The notes: generated by a model from the sequence alone, not told the origin. A stretch of DNA of 14,607 bases from Actinomycetota bacterium (GCA_016870425.1 VGBQ01000043.1:1-14607); one strand, 5' to 3'. Positions 1 through 6,317 are shown, counted from the stretch's first letter. Program-made: numbers and translations.

Positions 1-20
1 TGTGGACAACCTGTGGATAA
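1..20 (-). promoter_or_regulatory. Two tandem DnaA boxes beside the parA stop codon
   Basis: Read on the minus strand, 12-20 is TTATCCACA, a perfect consensus DnaA box, and 1-9 is TTGTCCACA, the common actinobacterial variant. They are 2 bp apart and begin directly after the parA stop codon (21-23), so they lie in the parA-parB spacer or at the start of parB, which is outside the window. Both being exact matches in tandem makes chance unlikely. A role in DnaA titration, as an origin side cluster, or in parB regulation is inference. Confidence 0.75.
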
Positions 21-818
21 CTAGTCATGGTGGGCTCCATCCAGGTCGCGCGCCGCCTGCACATAGGCGAGCGCCCCCGAGGATCCTGAGTCATAGGCGA
101 GCACGGTCTGGCCGTAGGACGGGGCCTCCGACAGTCGCACCGACCGCGGGATGACCGTGGGGAGCACGGCCGCGCCGAAGTGCTCGCGCACCTCCTGCAC
201 GACCTGGGACGACAGCCGGGTGCGCCCGTCGTACATCGTGAGCAGCACCGCCCCCACACTCAAGTCGGGGTTGAGGTGCTTGGTGACGAGATCGACGGTC
301 CGCAGTAGTTGGGAGACGCCCTCGAGGGCGTAGTACTCGCACTGGATGGGCAGGAGCAGCTCGCGTGCCGCCACGAGGGCGTTGAGGGTGAGCAGGCCCA
401 GGCTGGGGGGGCAGTCGATGATGACGTAGTCCAGCGGCCGGCCGTGGCGCGCCACGTGCTCGCCTAGGTAGGACTGGATAGCCCGGTCGAGCCTGCCCTC
501 ACGGGCCACGAGGGAGACCAGCTCGATCTCGGCTCCGGCCAGGTCGATGGTCGCGGGGGCAGCCCAGAGGTGCCCATCCCCCTCCGCGGCCCGCGTCACG
601 ATCTCGGCCAGGGGCACGTCCTGGGTGAGGACCTCATACGTGCTGAGCACCCCGCTGTGGTGCTCCAGGCCCAGGGCCGTGGAGGCGTTGCCCTGGGGGT
701 CAAGGTCAATGACAAGGACCTCACGGCCGTCATTCGCCAGGGCCGCAGCCAGATTGACGGTCGTGGTCGTCTTGCCCACGCCGCCCTTCTGGTTGGCCAC
801 CGCGAGAACCCGGGTCAC
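21..818 (-). CDS. parA: Chromosome partitioning ATPase ParA (Soj)
   Basis: ParA/MinD-family ATPase of 265 aa that binds DNA non-specifically when ATP-bound and moves ParB-parS complexes to segregate origins. The deviant Walker A motif KGGVGKTTT (residues 11-19) carries the signature first lysine. DLDPQGNAS follows at about 39-47, and a Walker B-like VIIDCPPS lies near residue 133. The N-terminus lacks the helix-turn-helix extension of plasmid type Ia ParA, so it is a short chromosomal Soj-type protein. The GTG start at 816-818 is the only plausible one, because the frame meets a TGA just upstream inside a parS site; a GGGG about 6 nt before it may act as a weak ribosome binding site. Two parS sites lie within 80 bp upstream. 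parB should follow to the left, outside the window. Confidence 0.96.
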   Translation of the reverse strand: MTRVLAVANQKGGVGKTTTTVNLAAALANDGREVLVIDLDPQGNASTALGLEHHSGVLSTYEVLTQDVPLAEIVTRAAEGDGHLWAAPATIDLAGAEIELVSLVAREGRLDRAIQSYLGEHVARHGRPLDYVIIDCPPSLGLLTLNALVAARELLLPIQCEYYALEGVSQLLRTVDLVTKHLNPDLSVGAVLLTMYDGRTRLSSQVVQEVREHFGAAVLPTVIPRSVRLSEAPSYGQTVLAYDSGSSGALAYVQAARDLDGAHHD

Positions 819-841
819 GAGAGACCCCGGTGAGCAGGCTG

Positions 842-857
842 GGTTTCACGTGAAACG
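842..857. promoter_or_regulatory. parS: parS centromere site 1
   Basis: GGTTTCACGTGAAACG matches the ParB-binding consensus TGTTTCACGTGAAACA at 14 of 16 positions, and its central 14 bp form a perfect palindrome. It lies 24 bp upstream of the parA start codon, close to oriC, where parS sites are expected. It is a probable loading site for the ParB encoded just outside the window, and may also let ParB affect parA transcription (inference). Confidence 0.88.
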
Positions 858-880
858 GGCCAGCCCAGTCCGGTGAGGGG

Positions 881-896
881 TGTTTCACGGGAAACA
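881..896. promoter_or_regulatory. parS: parS centromere site 2
   Basis: TGTTTCACGGGAAACA matches the parS consensus at 15 of 16 positions; the single change (T to G at position 10) breaks the central CACGTG. It begins 39 bp after the start of the first site. Two closely spaced sites upstream of parA fit an origin-proximal segregation centre. Confidence 0.88.
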
Positions 897-1099
897 TCCT
901 CCGGCTCATCCTCATGCGTGGCCGGCCAGCCAAGACCGGTGGCGGGAACGTCAGGCAAAGTCACAGGCGACATTCTGCACTCTCGGCTGGACAGGGTCAT
1001 GGGTGCCCGCCACCCCCTGCGCCAATTCCCGACGCGTCGCGGCACGGGTCGCCTAACAAGTTGAATGATAAATCACATGTCTGTGGGTCTAGGCGCCCT

Positions 1100-1843
1100 T
1101 CACAGCACCACCGTCGTCACGGGATCGACGACCCCCTCGCCGCACTCCACGACGTCCACGGCCACGATGCCCAGGCGCTCAAGCACGCTCCGCGAAGCCT
1201 GGACCTCCTCTGAGGCCGACCGCCCCTTGAGGGCAAGGAGCTCACCCCCGGGCTGCACCAGCGGGACCGTCCACCCCGCCAGTCGCTCCAGTGGCGCCAC
1301 GGCACGGGCCGTCACCACGCGGGCGCGCAACGACGTGACCGGACCGCGACCGCGCACGATGTCCTCGGCCCGCCCGCGGACCACCTGCACACGCGCACCG
1401 AGGCCGAGCTCAGCGACGGCCTCCTCCAGGAAGGTGGCCCGCCGCTGGAGCGGCTCCAGGCAGGTGACCGTGATGTCGGCGCGGACGATCGCCCACACGA
1501 TGCCGGGCAATCCTGCACCTGATCCCACATCGATGACGTCAGCGCCATCGGGCACCAGGGGTACGGCGACCGCACAGTTGAGCAGGTGCCGGTCCCACAG
1601 CCTGGGCACCTCACGTGGGCCGATGAGACCGCGCTCGACCCCCGCCGTGGCCAGGAGTTCGGCGTACCGGGCAAGGGATCCTTGCGAAGCACCATCGGCC
1701 GCCACGGCCGCCAGCGCAGCGGGGGCTGGCGGCAGCGACTCGGGAGTCGGCTCGGGGGTCAGCGGAGACTCCGGGGCGGCGTACGCGCTAGGAGGCCGGC
1801 TTGATGACGATGCGGCGATCGGGGTCGACGCCCTCGGACTCAC
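1100..1843 (-). CDS. rsmG: 16S rRNA (guanine-N7) methyltransferase RsmG (GidB)
   Basis: SAM-dependent methyltransferase that modifies a guanine in the 530 loop of 16S rRNA (G527 in E. coli numbering). In other bacteria its loss gives low-level streptomycin resistance. The SAM-binding glycine-rich motif DVGSGAGLPGI lies at residues 105-115, preceded by the family block GPREVPRLWDRHLLNC (75-90). The longest ORF gives 247 aa with a GTG start that overlaps the end of jag by 56 nt. Its first ~45 residues are a Pro/Ala/Ser-rich stretch unlike the family, so the true start may be internal, for example the GTG at 1703-1705, which gives 201 aa. Neither start has a strong ribosome binding site. Position between jag and parA is the conserved actinobacterial arrangement. 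Confidence 0.93.
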   Translation of the reverse strand: MSPRASTPIAASSSSRPPSAYAAPESPLTPEPTPESLPPAPAALAAVAADGASQGSLARYAELLATAGVERGLIGPREVPRLWDRHLLNCAVAVPLVPDGADVIDVGSGAGLPGIVWAIVRADITVTCLEPLQRRATFLEEAVAELGLGARVQVVRGRAEDIVRGRGPVTSLRARVVTARAVAPLERLAGWTVPLVQPGGELLALKGRSASEEVQASRSVLERLGIVAVDVVECGEGVVDPVTTVVL

Positions 1844-2282
1844 TCACGAGCCCGGCATTCGTCACCACGTCGTGCACGATCTTGCGCTCGAAGGCGTTCA
1901 TCGCCGCGAGCCTCACGGGCTCACCGGTCTCCGTGACCTCGTCGATCGCCGTCTGCGCCAAGGCCTCGAGATCACGGCGTCGCGCGAGGCGGAATCCTGC
2001 GATGTCCAACATGAGACGGGAGCGCTCGCCCGTGGCCTGCGCTGCCGCGAGGCGCGCGAGCTCCTGCAATGCATCAAGGACCTTGCCGTCATCGCCCACC
2101 AGGGACTTCAGTTCGCCCGCATTGATCTCGACGATGGACACCTGCGCGCGATCGCCCTCGACGTCGATGTCGATATCGCCATCGAGGTCCGCGATGTCGA
2201 GCAGGCCCTCGAGATAGTCGGCAGCAGCGTCACCCTCCTTCTCCAGAAGGTCCGCCGCAGGTTCCTGTGTCTCGGTGCTCAT
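1788..2282 (-). CDS. jag: Jag/KhpB-type RNA-binding protein (KH and R3H domains)
   Basis: Cytoplasmic RNA-binding protein of 164 aa, of the family encoded downstream of yidC in many bacteria; in firmicutes it is linked to cell envelope and division control. After an acidic N-terminus, a KH domain (about residues 35-90) shows the GxxG-type loop GDDG. A C-terminal R3H domain (about 100-164) contains the paired Arg and His in NAFERKIVHD. The N-terminal Jag-N domain of firmicute homologues is absent. The ATG at 2280-2282 is preceded by AAGGGGAC. It overlaps the yidC stop as ATGA, so translation is probably coupled to yidC. In-frame sequence upstream of this ATG overlaps yidC and is not coding. 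Confidence 0.93.
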   Translation of the reverse strand: MSTETQEPAADLLEKEGDAAADYLEGLLDIADLDGDIDIDVEGDRAQVSIVEINAGELKSLVGDDGKVLDALQELARLAAAQATGERSRLMLDIAGFRLARRRDLEALAQTAIDEVTETGEPVRLAAMNAFERKIVHDVVTNAGLVSESEGVDPDRRIVIKPAS

Positions 2283-3283
2283 GTCGTCCCCTTCGATGAG
2301 GTGCCGGCGGCCTTGCCGCCCTTGGATCGCTTCGACTTCGGTTGCCGCTTGGGTTGCACGCGCGGAGCGGGGGCCGGAGCCTCCTCCTCCTCGACCTCGA
2401 TGACGGCAACGCCGCCCTTCTTGGCCGCCTTGCGCGCCGCCTTCTCGGCCTTGCGTGCCTCCCACGCGTCGAAGGCGGGCGTGCCGGGCTGCGGGTTGTT
2501 GCGGATGACGTAGAACTGCTGGCCCATCGTCCAGAGGTTGGTGGTCATCCAGTAGATGAGGACGCCGATCGGGAAGTTGATGCCGCCGATGGCGAAGATG
2601 AGCGGGAAGACGTAGAGCAGGATCTTCTGCTGCTTCACGAACGGGTTGTCGGGAGCGGAGTTCTTGACGATCAGCTGACGCTGCGTGATGAACGTCGTCG
2701 CGGTCATCAAGATGATGAGCACGAAGGACAGGATCCGTGTGTTGAGCGGATTGAAGCCGTCAGCCGCGACCTCGCTGGCCCCCATGAAGTAGCCGTAGAG
2801 GGGGGCCCCGAAGATCGACGCATCGTGGGCCTGCGGCAGCAGGGCGGCGTAATCGGCCCAGGCAAAAACGCCCGGGGGGGTGTAGCCGGGATCGTTGGGG
2901 TTGTACATCGCGATGCCCTGCAGCACGCGGAAGAGCGCGAAGAAGATGGGGGCCTGGAGCAGGATCGGCAGGCAGGACGACAGGGGATTGGTCCCCGTCT
3001 CCTTGTAGATCTTCATCATCTCCTGCGACTGCTTCTCGCGGTCGCCGGCGTACTTCTTTTGGATCTCCTTGATGCGTGGCTGGATGATCTGCATGTTGCG
3101 CTGCGCCTTGATCTGCTTCACGAAGAGCGGGATCAGCAGGATGCGGATCACGACCACGAGGCCGACGATCGAGAAGGTCCAGGTCCAGCCGCTCGCGGGA
3201 TTCATGCCGAGCGCGGTGAAGAGCGCGTGGAACTGCACCAGGATCCAGCTGACGCCGGTGCCGATCCAGTCAATGATGAACAA
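2279..3283 (-). CDS. yidC: Membrane protein insertase YidC (Oxa1 family)
   Basis: Inserts proteins into the cytoplasmic membrane, alone or with SecYEG. At 334 aa it has the short form typical of Gram-positive bacteria, without the large periplasmic domain of E. coli YidC. A first hydrophobic segment at the N-terminus (about 2-25) is followed by TM segments beginning with WTFSIVGLVVVIRILLIPLF, which carries the conserved groove arginine. A charged cytoplasmic hairpin follows (QIKAQRNMQIIQP onward), then NPLSSCLPILLQAPIFFALF and further TM segments. The C-terminus is Lys/Arg-rich, as in ribosome-interacting homologues. I chose the TTG start at 3281-3283 because GGGAG lies 5 nt upstream and the protein then begins as a typical family member. 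The open frame continues upstream only as antisense-like overlap with yidD. A GTG at 3305-3307 is a weaker alternative. Confidence 0.94.
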   Translation of the reverse strand: MFIIDWIGTGVSWILVQFHALFTALGMNPASGWTWTFSIVGLVVVIRILLIPLFVKQIKAQRNMQIIQPRIKEIQKKYAGDREKQSQEMMKIYKETGTNPLSSCLPILLQAPIFFALFRVLQGIAMYNPNDPGYTPPGVFAWADYAALLPQAHDASIFGAPLYGYFMGASEVAADGFNPLNTRILSFVLIILMTATTFITQRQLIVKNSAPDNPFVKQQKILLYVFPLIFAIGGINFPIGVLIYWMTTNLWTMGQQFYVIRNNPQPGTPAFDAWEARKAEKAARKAAKKGGVAVIEVEEEEAPAPAPRVQPKRQPKSKRSKGGKAAGTSSKGTT

Positions 3284-3299
3284 GCGCGCTCCCAGGACA

Positions 3300-3316
3300 G
3301 GCGGCACGGTGCCGCC
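3300..3316 (-). repeat. 17-nt palindrome between yidD and yidC
   Basis: GGCGGCAC, one central base, then GTGCCGCC: a perfect 8-bp inverted repeat in the 44-nt yidD-yidC spacer. As mRNA it would form a stem of at least 6 GC-rich pairs, 16 nt before the proposed TTG start and close to its GGGAG ribosome binding site. It could modulate yidC translation or mRNA processing; this is inference. Confidence 0.5.
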
Positions 3317-3327
3317 AGAAGAGGGTA

Positions 3328-4110
3328 TTAGGCCGCAGGGTGGCCGGTGACTCTCGGGGTGCCGTCGGGGTGGATGTCCGGTCGCCATGCTCCGCGCGGC
3401 GGCACCGGGTCGAGGCCACCCGGGGTGAATGGGTTGCACCGCAGCACTCGCCAAGCAGCCAGGACGGTCCCCTTGGCGGCACCGTGCACCTGAAGGGCCT
3501 CGAAGCCATACGCCGAGCAACTGGGGTGGTAGCGGCAGGTCGGCGGCAGCATCGGCGAGATGGTGTGCCGGTAGACCCAGATGAGGCCGAGGAGCAGCGA
3601 TCGGATCGGCCAACCAATCCAGTAGAGCAACCGGGCTATGCCGCCGCGCGATGGCTGGCCGGCCTTCGCTGACTCCCCGGCGCCCGCCGAGTGTGCACTT
3701 GCGTGCGTGATTCCGGTCGATTCCGGGTACGCAACTGCACAGTCGCGCGCATCCGTGGCAGCCGGCGGGGCGAGGGAAATCACGCGCTCCAAAGCGCGGG
3801 TGAGGTCGTCGCGTAGTTGGACGCTGGAGGCGGTCGCTGCCTCCGGCATGGCCCGCACGACCACATCGGTGCCCGTCGGCAGTCGGTCGAGCAGCGGTGG
3901 CATCAAGGGGCGCAGGCGGCGTACGACGCGGTGACGGGTGACGGAATCCCCCACCGCCTTGCTCACAGCGAAGGCCGCGCGCGCGGGCCCGTCACCACCC
4001 GTGCTCACCTGGACGTGTACGACGAGGGAGCCCCGGCGGGCCCGTGAGCCCAGGCGAATGGTTCGGGAGATCTCCGAGCGCGAGCGGAGGCGATAACGCG
4101 AGGGCAGCAT
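3328..4110 (-). CDS. rnpA-yidD: RnpA-YidD fusion: RNase P protein component joined to membrane insertion factor YidD
   Basis: A single 260-aa frame contains two proteins normally encoded separately. Residues ~1-112 are RnpA, the protein subunit of RNase P that helps the catalytic RNA mature tRNA 5' ends. They include the basic family helix SVTRHRVVRRLRPLM (about 56-70, equivalent to the RNR motif). Residues ~113-160 are an Ala/Ser/Gly-rich linker. Residues ~161-243 are YidD, with an amphipathic start (RLLYWIGWPIRSLLLGLIWV), the cysteine block CRYHPSCSAY and the signature RCNPFTPGGLDPVP. The ATG at 4108-4110 has GGAGG 6 nt upstream; the adjacent GTG at 4111-4113 is too close to it. No in-frame stop separates the halves. 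Separate YidD translation from an internal start, such as the TTG at 3628-3630, cannot be excluded, but no ribosome binding site precedes it. Confidence 0.9.
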   Translation of the reverse strand: MLPSRYRLRSRSEISRTIRLGSRARRGSLVVHVQVSTGGDGPARAAFAVSKAVGDSVTRHRVVRRLRPLMPPLLDRLPTGTDVVVRAMPEAATASSVQLRDDLTRALERVISLAPPAATDARDCAVAYPESTGITHASAHSAGAGESAKAGQPSRGGIARLLYWIGWPIRSLLLGLIWVYRHTISPMLPPTCRYHPSCSAYGFEALQVHGAAKGTVLAAWRVLRCNPFTPGGLDPVPPRGAWRPDIHPDGTPRVTGHPAA

Positions 4111-4143
4111 CACGGCCCTCCAGGATCTAGGCCCTGCAGACTG

Positions 4144-4281
4144 TCAGGCAGACAGACGGGAGCGTCCCTTGCCGCGACGCGCGGCGAGGATCGCACGCCC
4201 GGCGCGGGTGCGCATGCGAGCGCGGAAGCCATGGGTGCGCGCCCGACGACGATTGTTGGGCTGGAAGGTGCGCTTCGACAT
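4144..4281 (-). CDS. rpmH: 50S ribosomal protein bL34
   Basis: Small, very basic protein of the large ribosomal subunit, 45 aa. It shows the family pattern MSKRTFQPNNRRRARTHGFR followed by RMRTRAGRAILAARRGKGR. The ATG at 4279-4281 has AGGAG 7 nt upstream, and the longer in-frame ORF upstream is leader sequence. The rnpA-yidD start follows after 33 nt, so the two are probably co-transcribed, as is usual for rpmH-rnpA. A likely promoter lies at 4331-4359. Confidence 0.98.
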   Translation of the reverse strand: MSKRTFQPNNRRRARTHGFRARMRTRAGRAILAARRGKGRSRLSA

Positions 4282-4304
4282 TGCTGGCTCCTGCTCGATA
4301 CCGG

Positions 4305-4322
4305 TCACGGAAGGATCCGTGA
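4305..4322 (-). repeat. Hairpin in the rpmH leader
   Basis: TCACGGA and TCCGTGA form perfect 7-bp arms around a 4-nt loop. The element lies between the proposed rpmH transcription start (about 4324) and the ribosome binding site. It overlaps a second short palindrome (CGTGAG/CTCACG, 4318-4330), and the two cannot form together. It may act as a 5' stability or regulatory hairpin for the ribosomal transcript; that role is inferred. Confidence 0.45.
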
Positions 4323-4330
4323 GCCTCACG

Positions 4331-4359
4331 AGGGTACCCGTGGGACTAGGGTCGATCAA
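4331..4359 (-). promoter_or_regulatory. Predicted rpmH operon promoter
   Basis: On the minus strand a -35 TTGATC (4354-4359) and a -10 TACCCT (4331-4336) are separated by exactly 17 bp. This fits the principal sigma factor of actinobacteria (TTGaca and TAnnnT). The start site would be near 4324, giving a leader of about 43 nt before the rpmH ATG. It faces away from the dnaA promoter, and DnaA box-like sequences lie between them. Confidence 0.6.
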
Positions 4360-4378
4360 ATCCACCCCGGTGAGTGCG

Positions 4379-4387
4379 TGATCCACA
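4379..4387 (+). promoter_or_regulatory. DnaA box-like site upstream of dnaA
   Basis: TGATCCACA differs from TTATCCACA at one position. It lies 18 bp upstream of the proposed dnaA -35 and 19 bp upstream of the rpmH -35, in the divergent promoter region. It is a plausible weaker DnaA site for autoregulation. Confidence 0.5.
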
Positions 4388-4405
4388 GCAGGGATCAGAC
4401 GGCTC

Positions 4406-4434
4406 TTGAGTCATCCACAGGGGGGCACTAGGGT
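4406..4434 (+). promoter_or_regulatory. Predicted dnaA promoter with a DnaA box in its spacer
   Basis: A -35 TTGAGT (4406-4411) and a -10 TAGGGT (4429-4434) are 17 bp apart. The sequence TCATCCACA (4411-4419), one mismatch from the consensus DnaA box, begins at the last -35 base and fills the first half of the spacer. DnaA bound there would be expected to block RNA polymerase, giving autorepression. Transcription would start near 4441, leaving a leader of about 116 nt. Confidence 0.6.
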
Positions 4435-4505
4435 CAGGCGGGCGCCCGGACCTGCCCGGCGCGGCATCCGACCAGGGATGCCGTGCCCCTCAGCGTTCCA
4501 CAATC

Positions 4506-4514
4506 TGTGGACAA
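4506..4514 (-). promoter_or_regulatory. DnaA box in the dnaA leader
   Basis: TTGTCCACA on the minus strand is an exact match to the actinobacterial DnaA box. Together with TCCACA at 4497-4502 it forms an inverted pair around ATC. It lies about 65 bp after the proposed transcription start and 42 bp before the dnaA GTG, so it could contribute to autoregulation or to the origin complex. Confidence 0.7.
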
Positions 4515-4556
4515 CTTGTGGGGGGAGTGGGGCGCACGGGACGAAGGGAGACACCG

Positions 4557-5996
4557 GTGGAGACGACAGCTGCTGAGCTCGGTGATGTGTGGGCTAAGGC
4601 CCTGGAATCCCTCGGCGACGGCACACTCACCCCCCAGCAACGGGCCTTCGTGTCCCTGACGCGGCCCCTGGGGCTGGTCGAGGACACCGCCCTCATCGCC
4701 GCTCCCAACGACTTCACCAAGGACGTCCTCGAGACGCGCCTGCGCCCCGTGGTCACCGCCGCATTGTCAGCGGCTCTGGGCCAGGAGGTGCGCCTCGCGG
4801 TGACGGTCGACCCCGGCATCGCTCCTCCCCCCACGGAGGATGAGATCGACGCTGTCGCCGACGCGACGTACCCCGTTGCCGACGTCGTGGAGATCGCCGG
4901 GGAGCGCCCGGGCATGGGGTCACCGGGTCCTCGCGGCGATCAGGTCGCGGCCCGCAGTGAGGATGGCCGCCTCAACGCGAAGTACACCTTTGACACCTTC
5001 GTCATCGGCTCCTCCAATCGCTTCGCACACGCCGCTGCGGTCGCCGTCGCCGAGCAGCCCGCCAAGGCGTACAACCCACTCTTCGTCTACGGCGGCTCGG
5101 GGCTGGGCAAGACCCACCTCCTGCACGCAATCGGCCACTATGCGCGCACCCTCTACAAGGGCACCCGTGTGCGTTATGTGAGCTCCGAGGAGTTCACCAA
5201 CGAGTTCATCAACTCGATTCGCGACGACAAGTCCTCGACATTCCAGCGGCGCTACCGCGACATCGACATCCTTCTCGTCGATGACATCCAGTTCCTCTCT
5301 GGCAAAGTGCAGACGCAGGAGGAGTTCTTCCACACGTTCAATACGCTCCACAACGCCAACAAGCAGATCGTCATCACCTCCGACCTCGCGCCCAAGCAGC
5401 TGCAGGACTTCGAGGATCGGATGCGCTCGCGTTTTGAATGGGGTCTCACCACCGACGTCCAACCGCCTGACCTCGAGACACGTATCGCCATCCTCCGCAA
5501 GAAGAACGCTCAGGAGCGGCTCCAGGCACCGCCTGAGGTGCTGGAGTTCATCGCATCCAAGGTCTCGAGCAACATCCGCGAGTTGGAGGGTGCCCTCATC
5601 CGCGTGACGGCGTTCGCCTCGCTTAATCGCTCCGCGGTTGACCTTGGACTCGCTGAACTCGTGCTCAAGGACCTTTTCCCTGCTGAGGCTGGACCCGAGA
5701 TCACTGCCGCGGAGATCATGACCACGACCGCCGCCTACTTCGGTGTCACGGTCGACGATCTCTGCGGTACGTCGCGCTCCCGAGTCCTCGTCACCGCCCG
5801 TCAGATCGCGATGTACCTGTGCCGCGAACTCACCGATCTCTCGCTGCCCAAGATCGGGCAGGCCTTCGGCGGCCGTGACCACACGACCGTCATGCATGCC
5901 GACCGCAAGATCCGTCAGCTCATCGGCGAACGCCGCAGCCTCTACAACCAGGTCGCCGACCTCACGGCTCGAATCAAGTCCCAATCCCGCGGATGA
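4557..5996 (+). CDS. dnaA: Chromosomal replication initiator protein DnaA
   Basis: AAA+ initiator that binds DnaA boxes at oriC, melts the origin and directs helicase loading; 479 aa. Domain I (about residues 1-85) precedes a short variable linker. The AAA+ domain III has Walker A GGSGLGKTH, Walker B ILLVDDIQFL, sensor 1 IVITSD and the RMRSRFEWGL arginine-finger region. Domain IV ends in the DNA-binding signature SLPKIGQAFGGRDHTTVMHA. The linker is much shorter than in Streptomyces DnaA. The GTG at 4557-4559 is preceded by AAGGGAG at good spacing. An in-frame GTG at 4518 would overlap this leader and lacks a ribosome binding site. The gene is flanked by DnaA boxes on both sides. Confidence 0.98.
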   Translation: METTAAELGDVWAKALESLGDGTLTPQQRAFVSLTRPLGLVEDTALIAAPNDFTKDVLETRLRPVVTAALSAALGQEVRLAVTVDPGIAPPPTEDEIDAVADATYPVADVVEIAGERPGMGSPGPRGDQVAARSEDGRLNAKYTFDTFVIGSSNRFAHAAAVAVAEQPAKAYNPLFVYGGSGLGKTHLLHAIGHYARTLYKGTRVRYVSSEEFTNEFINSIRDDKSSTFQRRYRDIDILLVDDIQFLSGKVQTQEEFFHTFNTLHNANKQIVITSDLAPKQLQDFEDRMRSRFEWGLTTDVQPPDLETRIAILRKKNAQERLQAPPEVLEFIASKVSSNIRELEGALIRVTAFASLNRSAVDLGLAELVLKDLFPAEAGPEITAAEIMTTTAAYFGVTVDDLCGTSRSRVLVTARQIAMYLCRELTDLSLPKIGQAFGGRDHTTVMHADRKIRQLIGERRSLYNQVADLTARIKSQSRG

Positions 5997-6059
5997 GCAC
6001 CAGCCACATCCGCCCCAAGGTCACCGAAAGGTCACGGCGTCCCCAGAATGGGGAATACC

Positions 6060-6068
6060 TGTGGACAA
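6060..6068 (-). promoter_or_regulatory. oriC DnaA box 1
   Basis: TTGTCCACA on the minus strand, an exact match to the common actinobacterial DnaA box, 64 bp after the dnaA stop codon. Confidence 0.8.
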
Positions 6069-6075
6069 CTGGCAT

Positions 6076-6098
6076 CCTCCACCCCACAGGCGTGGAGG
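6076..6098. repeat. Inverted repeat between the two exact oriC DnaA boxes
   Basis: CCTCCAC and GTGGAGG form perfect 7-bp arms around 9 nt. The element sits between the exact boxes at 6060-6068 and 6103-6111, with 7 and 4 bp of separation, so it forms part of the box array. It may be a binding site for another origin protein or a structural element; the role is unknown. Confidence 0.5.
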
Positions 6099-6102
6099 GA
6101 AC

Positions 6103-6111
6103 TGTGGATAA
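6103..6111 (-). promoter_or_regulatory. oriC DnaA box 2
   Basis: TTATCCACA on the minus strand, a perfect consensus DnaA box with the same orientation as box 1. Confidence 0.85.
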
Positions 6112-6181
6112 CCGCCCATTGAGTGTGTGTCTCACAGGGGTGAGGCGGACTGTCCACCGATAGGGCCCGCACACCCCCCGC

Positions 6182-6190
6182 CTGTCCACA
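6182..6190 (+). promoter_or_regulatory. oriC DnaA box 3 (one mismatch)
   Basis: CTGTCCACA differs from TTGTCCACA only at the first base. It faces opposite to boxes 1 and 2. A poorer relative, CTGTCCACC, lies 32 bp upstream at 6150-6158. Confidence 0.6.
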
Positions 6191-6317
6191 GCCCATGTAC
6201 ACGGTCGTAGACCCCCTGACGTGGTCCGACAGTCCCTATCCCCAGGATCCACCGACGCTATGACGATGACGAGTATCCAGTCAGAGAAGTGACCCAGAGC
6301 ATTAACCCGCACCCTCC

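Larger units (their letters stand above)
819..1099. other. parA-rsmG intergenic region
   Basis: This 281-nt spacer holds the two parS sites at its parA-proximal end and no convincing gene. An AT-rich island relative to its surroundings lies at about 1059-1080, just downstream of the rsmG stop codon. It could belong to a parA promoter, but I could not pair a good -35 with a good -10. No U-tract terminator is visible after rsmG. Confidence 0.6.

Noticed and set aside
815..1045. Small ORF upstream of parA containing VSRET repeats
   Set aside because: The repeated peptide arises from translating the parS sites (TTTCACGTGAAAC); it is not in frame with parA and has no ribosome binding site.
1065..2513. 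482-aa plus-strand open frame
   Set aside because: It lies antisense to rsmG and jag, is Arg/Ser/Pro-rich with no family motif, and reflects the high-GC codon pattern of the real genes.
2342..3331. 329-aa plus-strand open frame
   Set aside because: Antisense to yidC, which has clear membrane segments and family motifs; the frame is a low-complexity charged shadow.
4920..5984. 354-aa minus-strand open frame inside dnaA
   Set aside because: Antisense to the DnaA ATPase and DNA-binding domains, with no motif or ribosome binding site.
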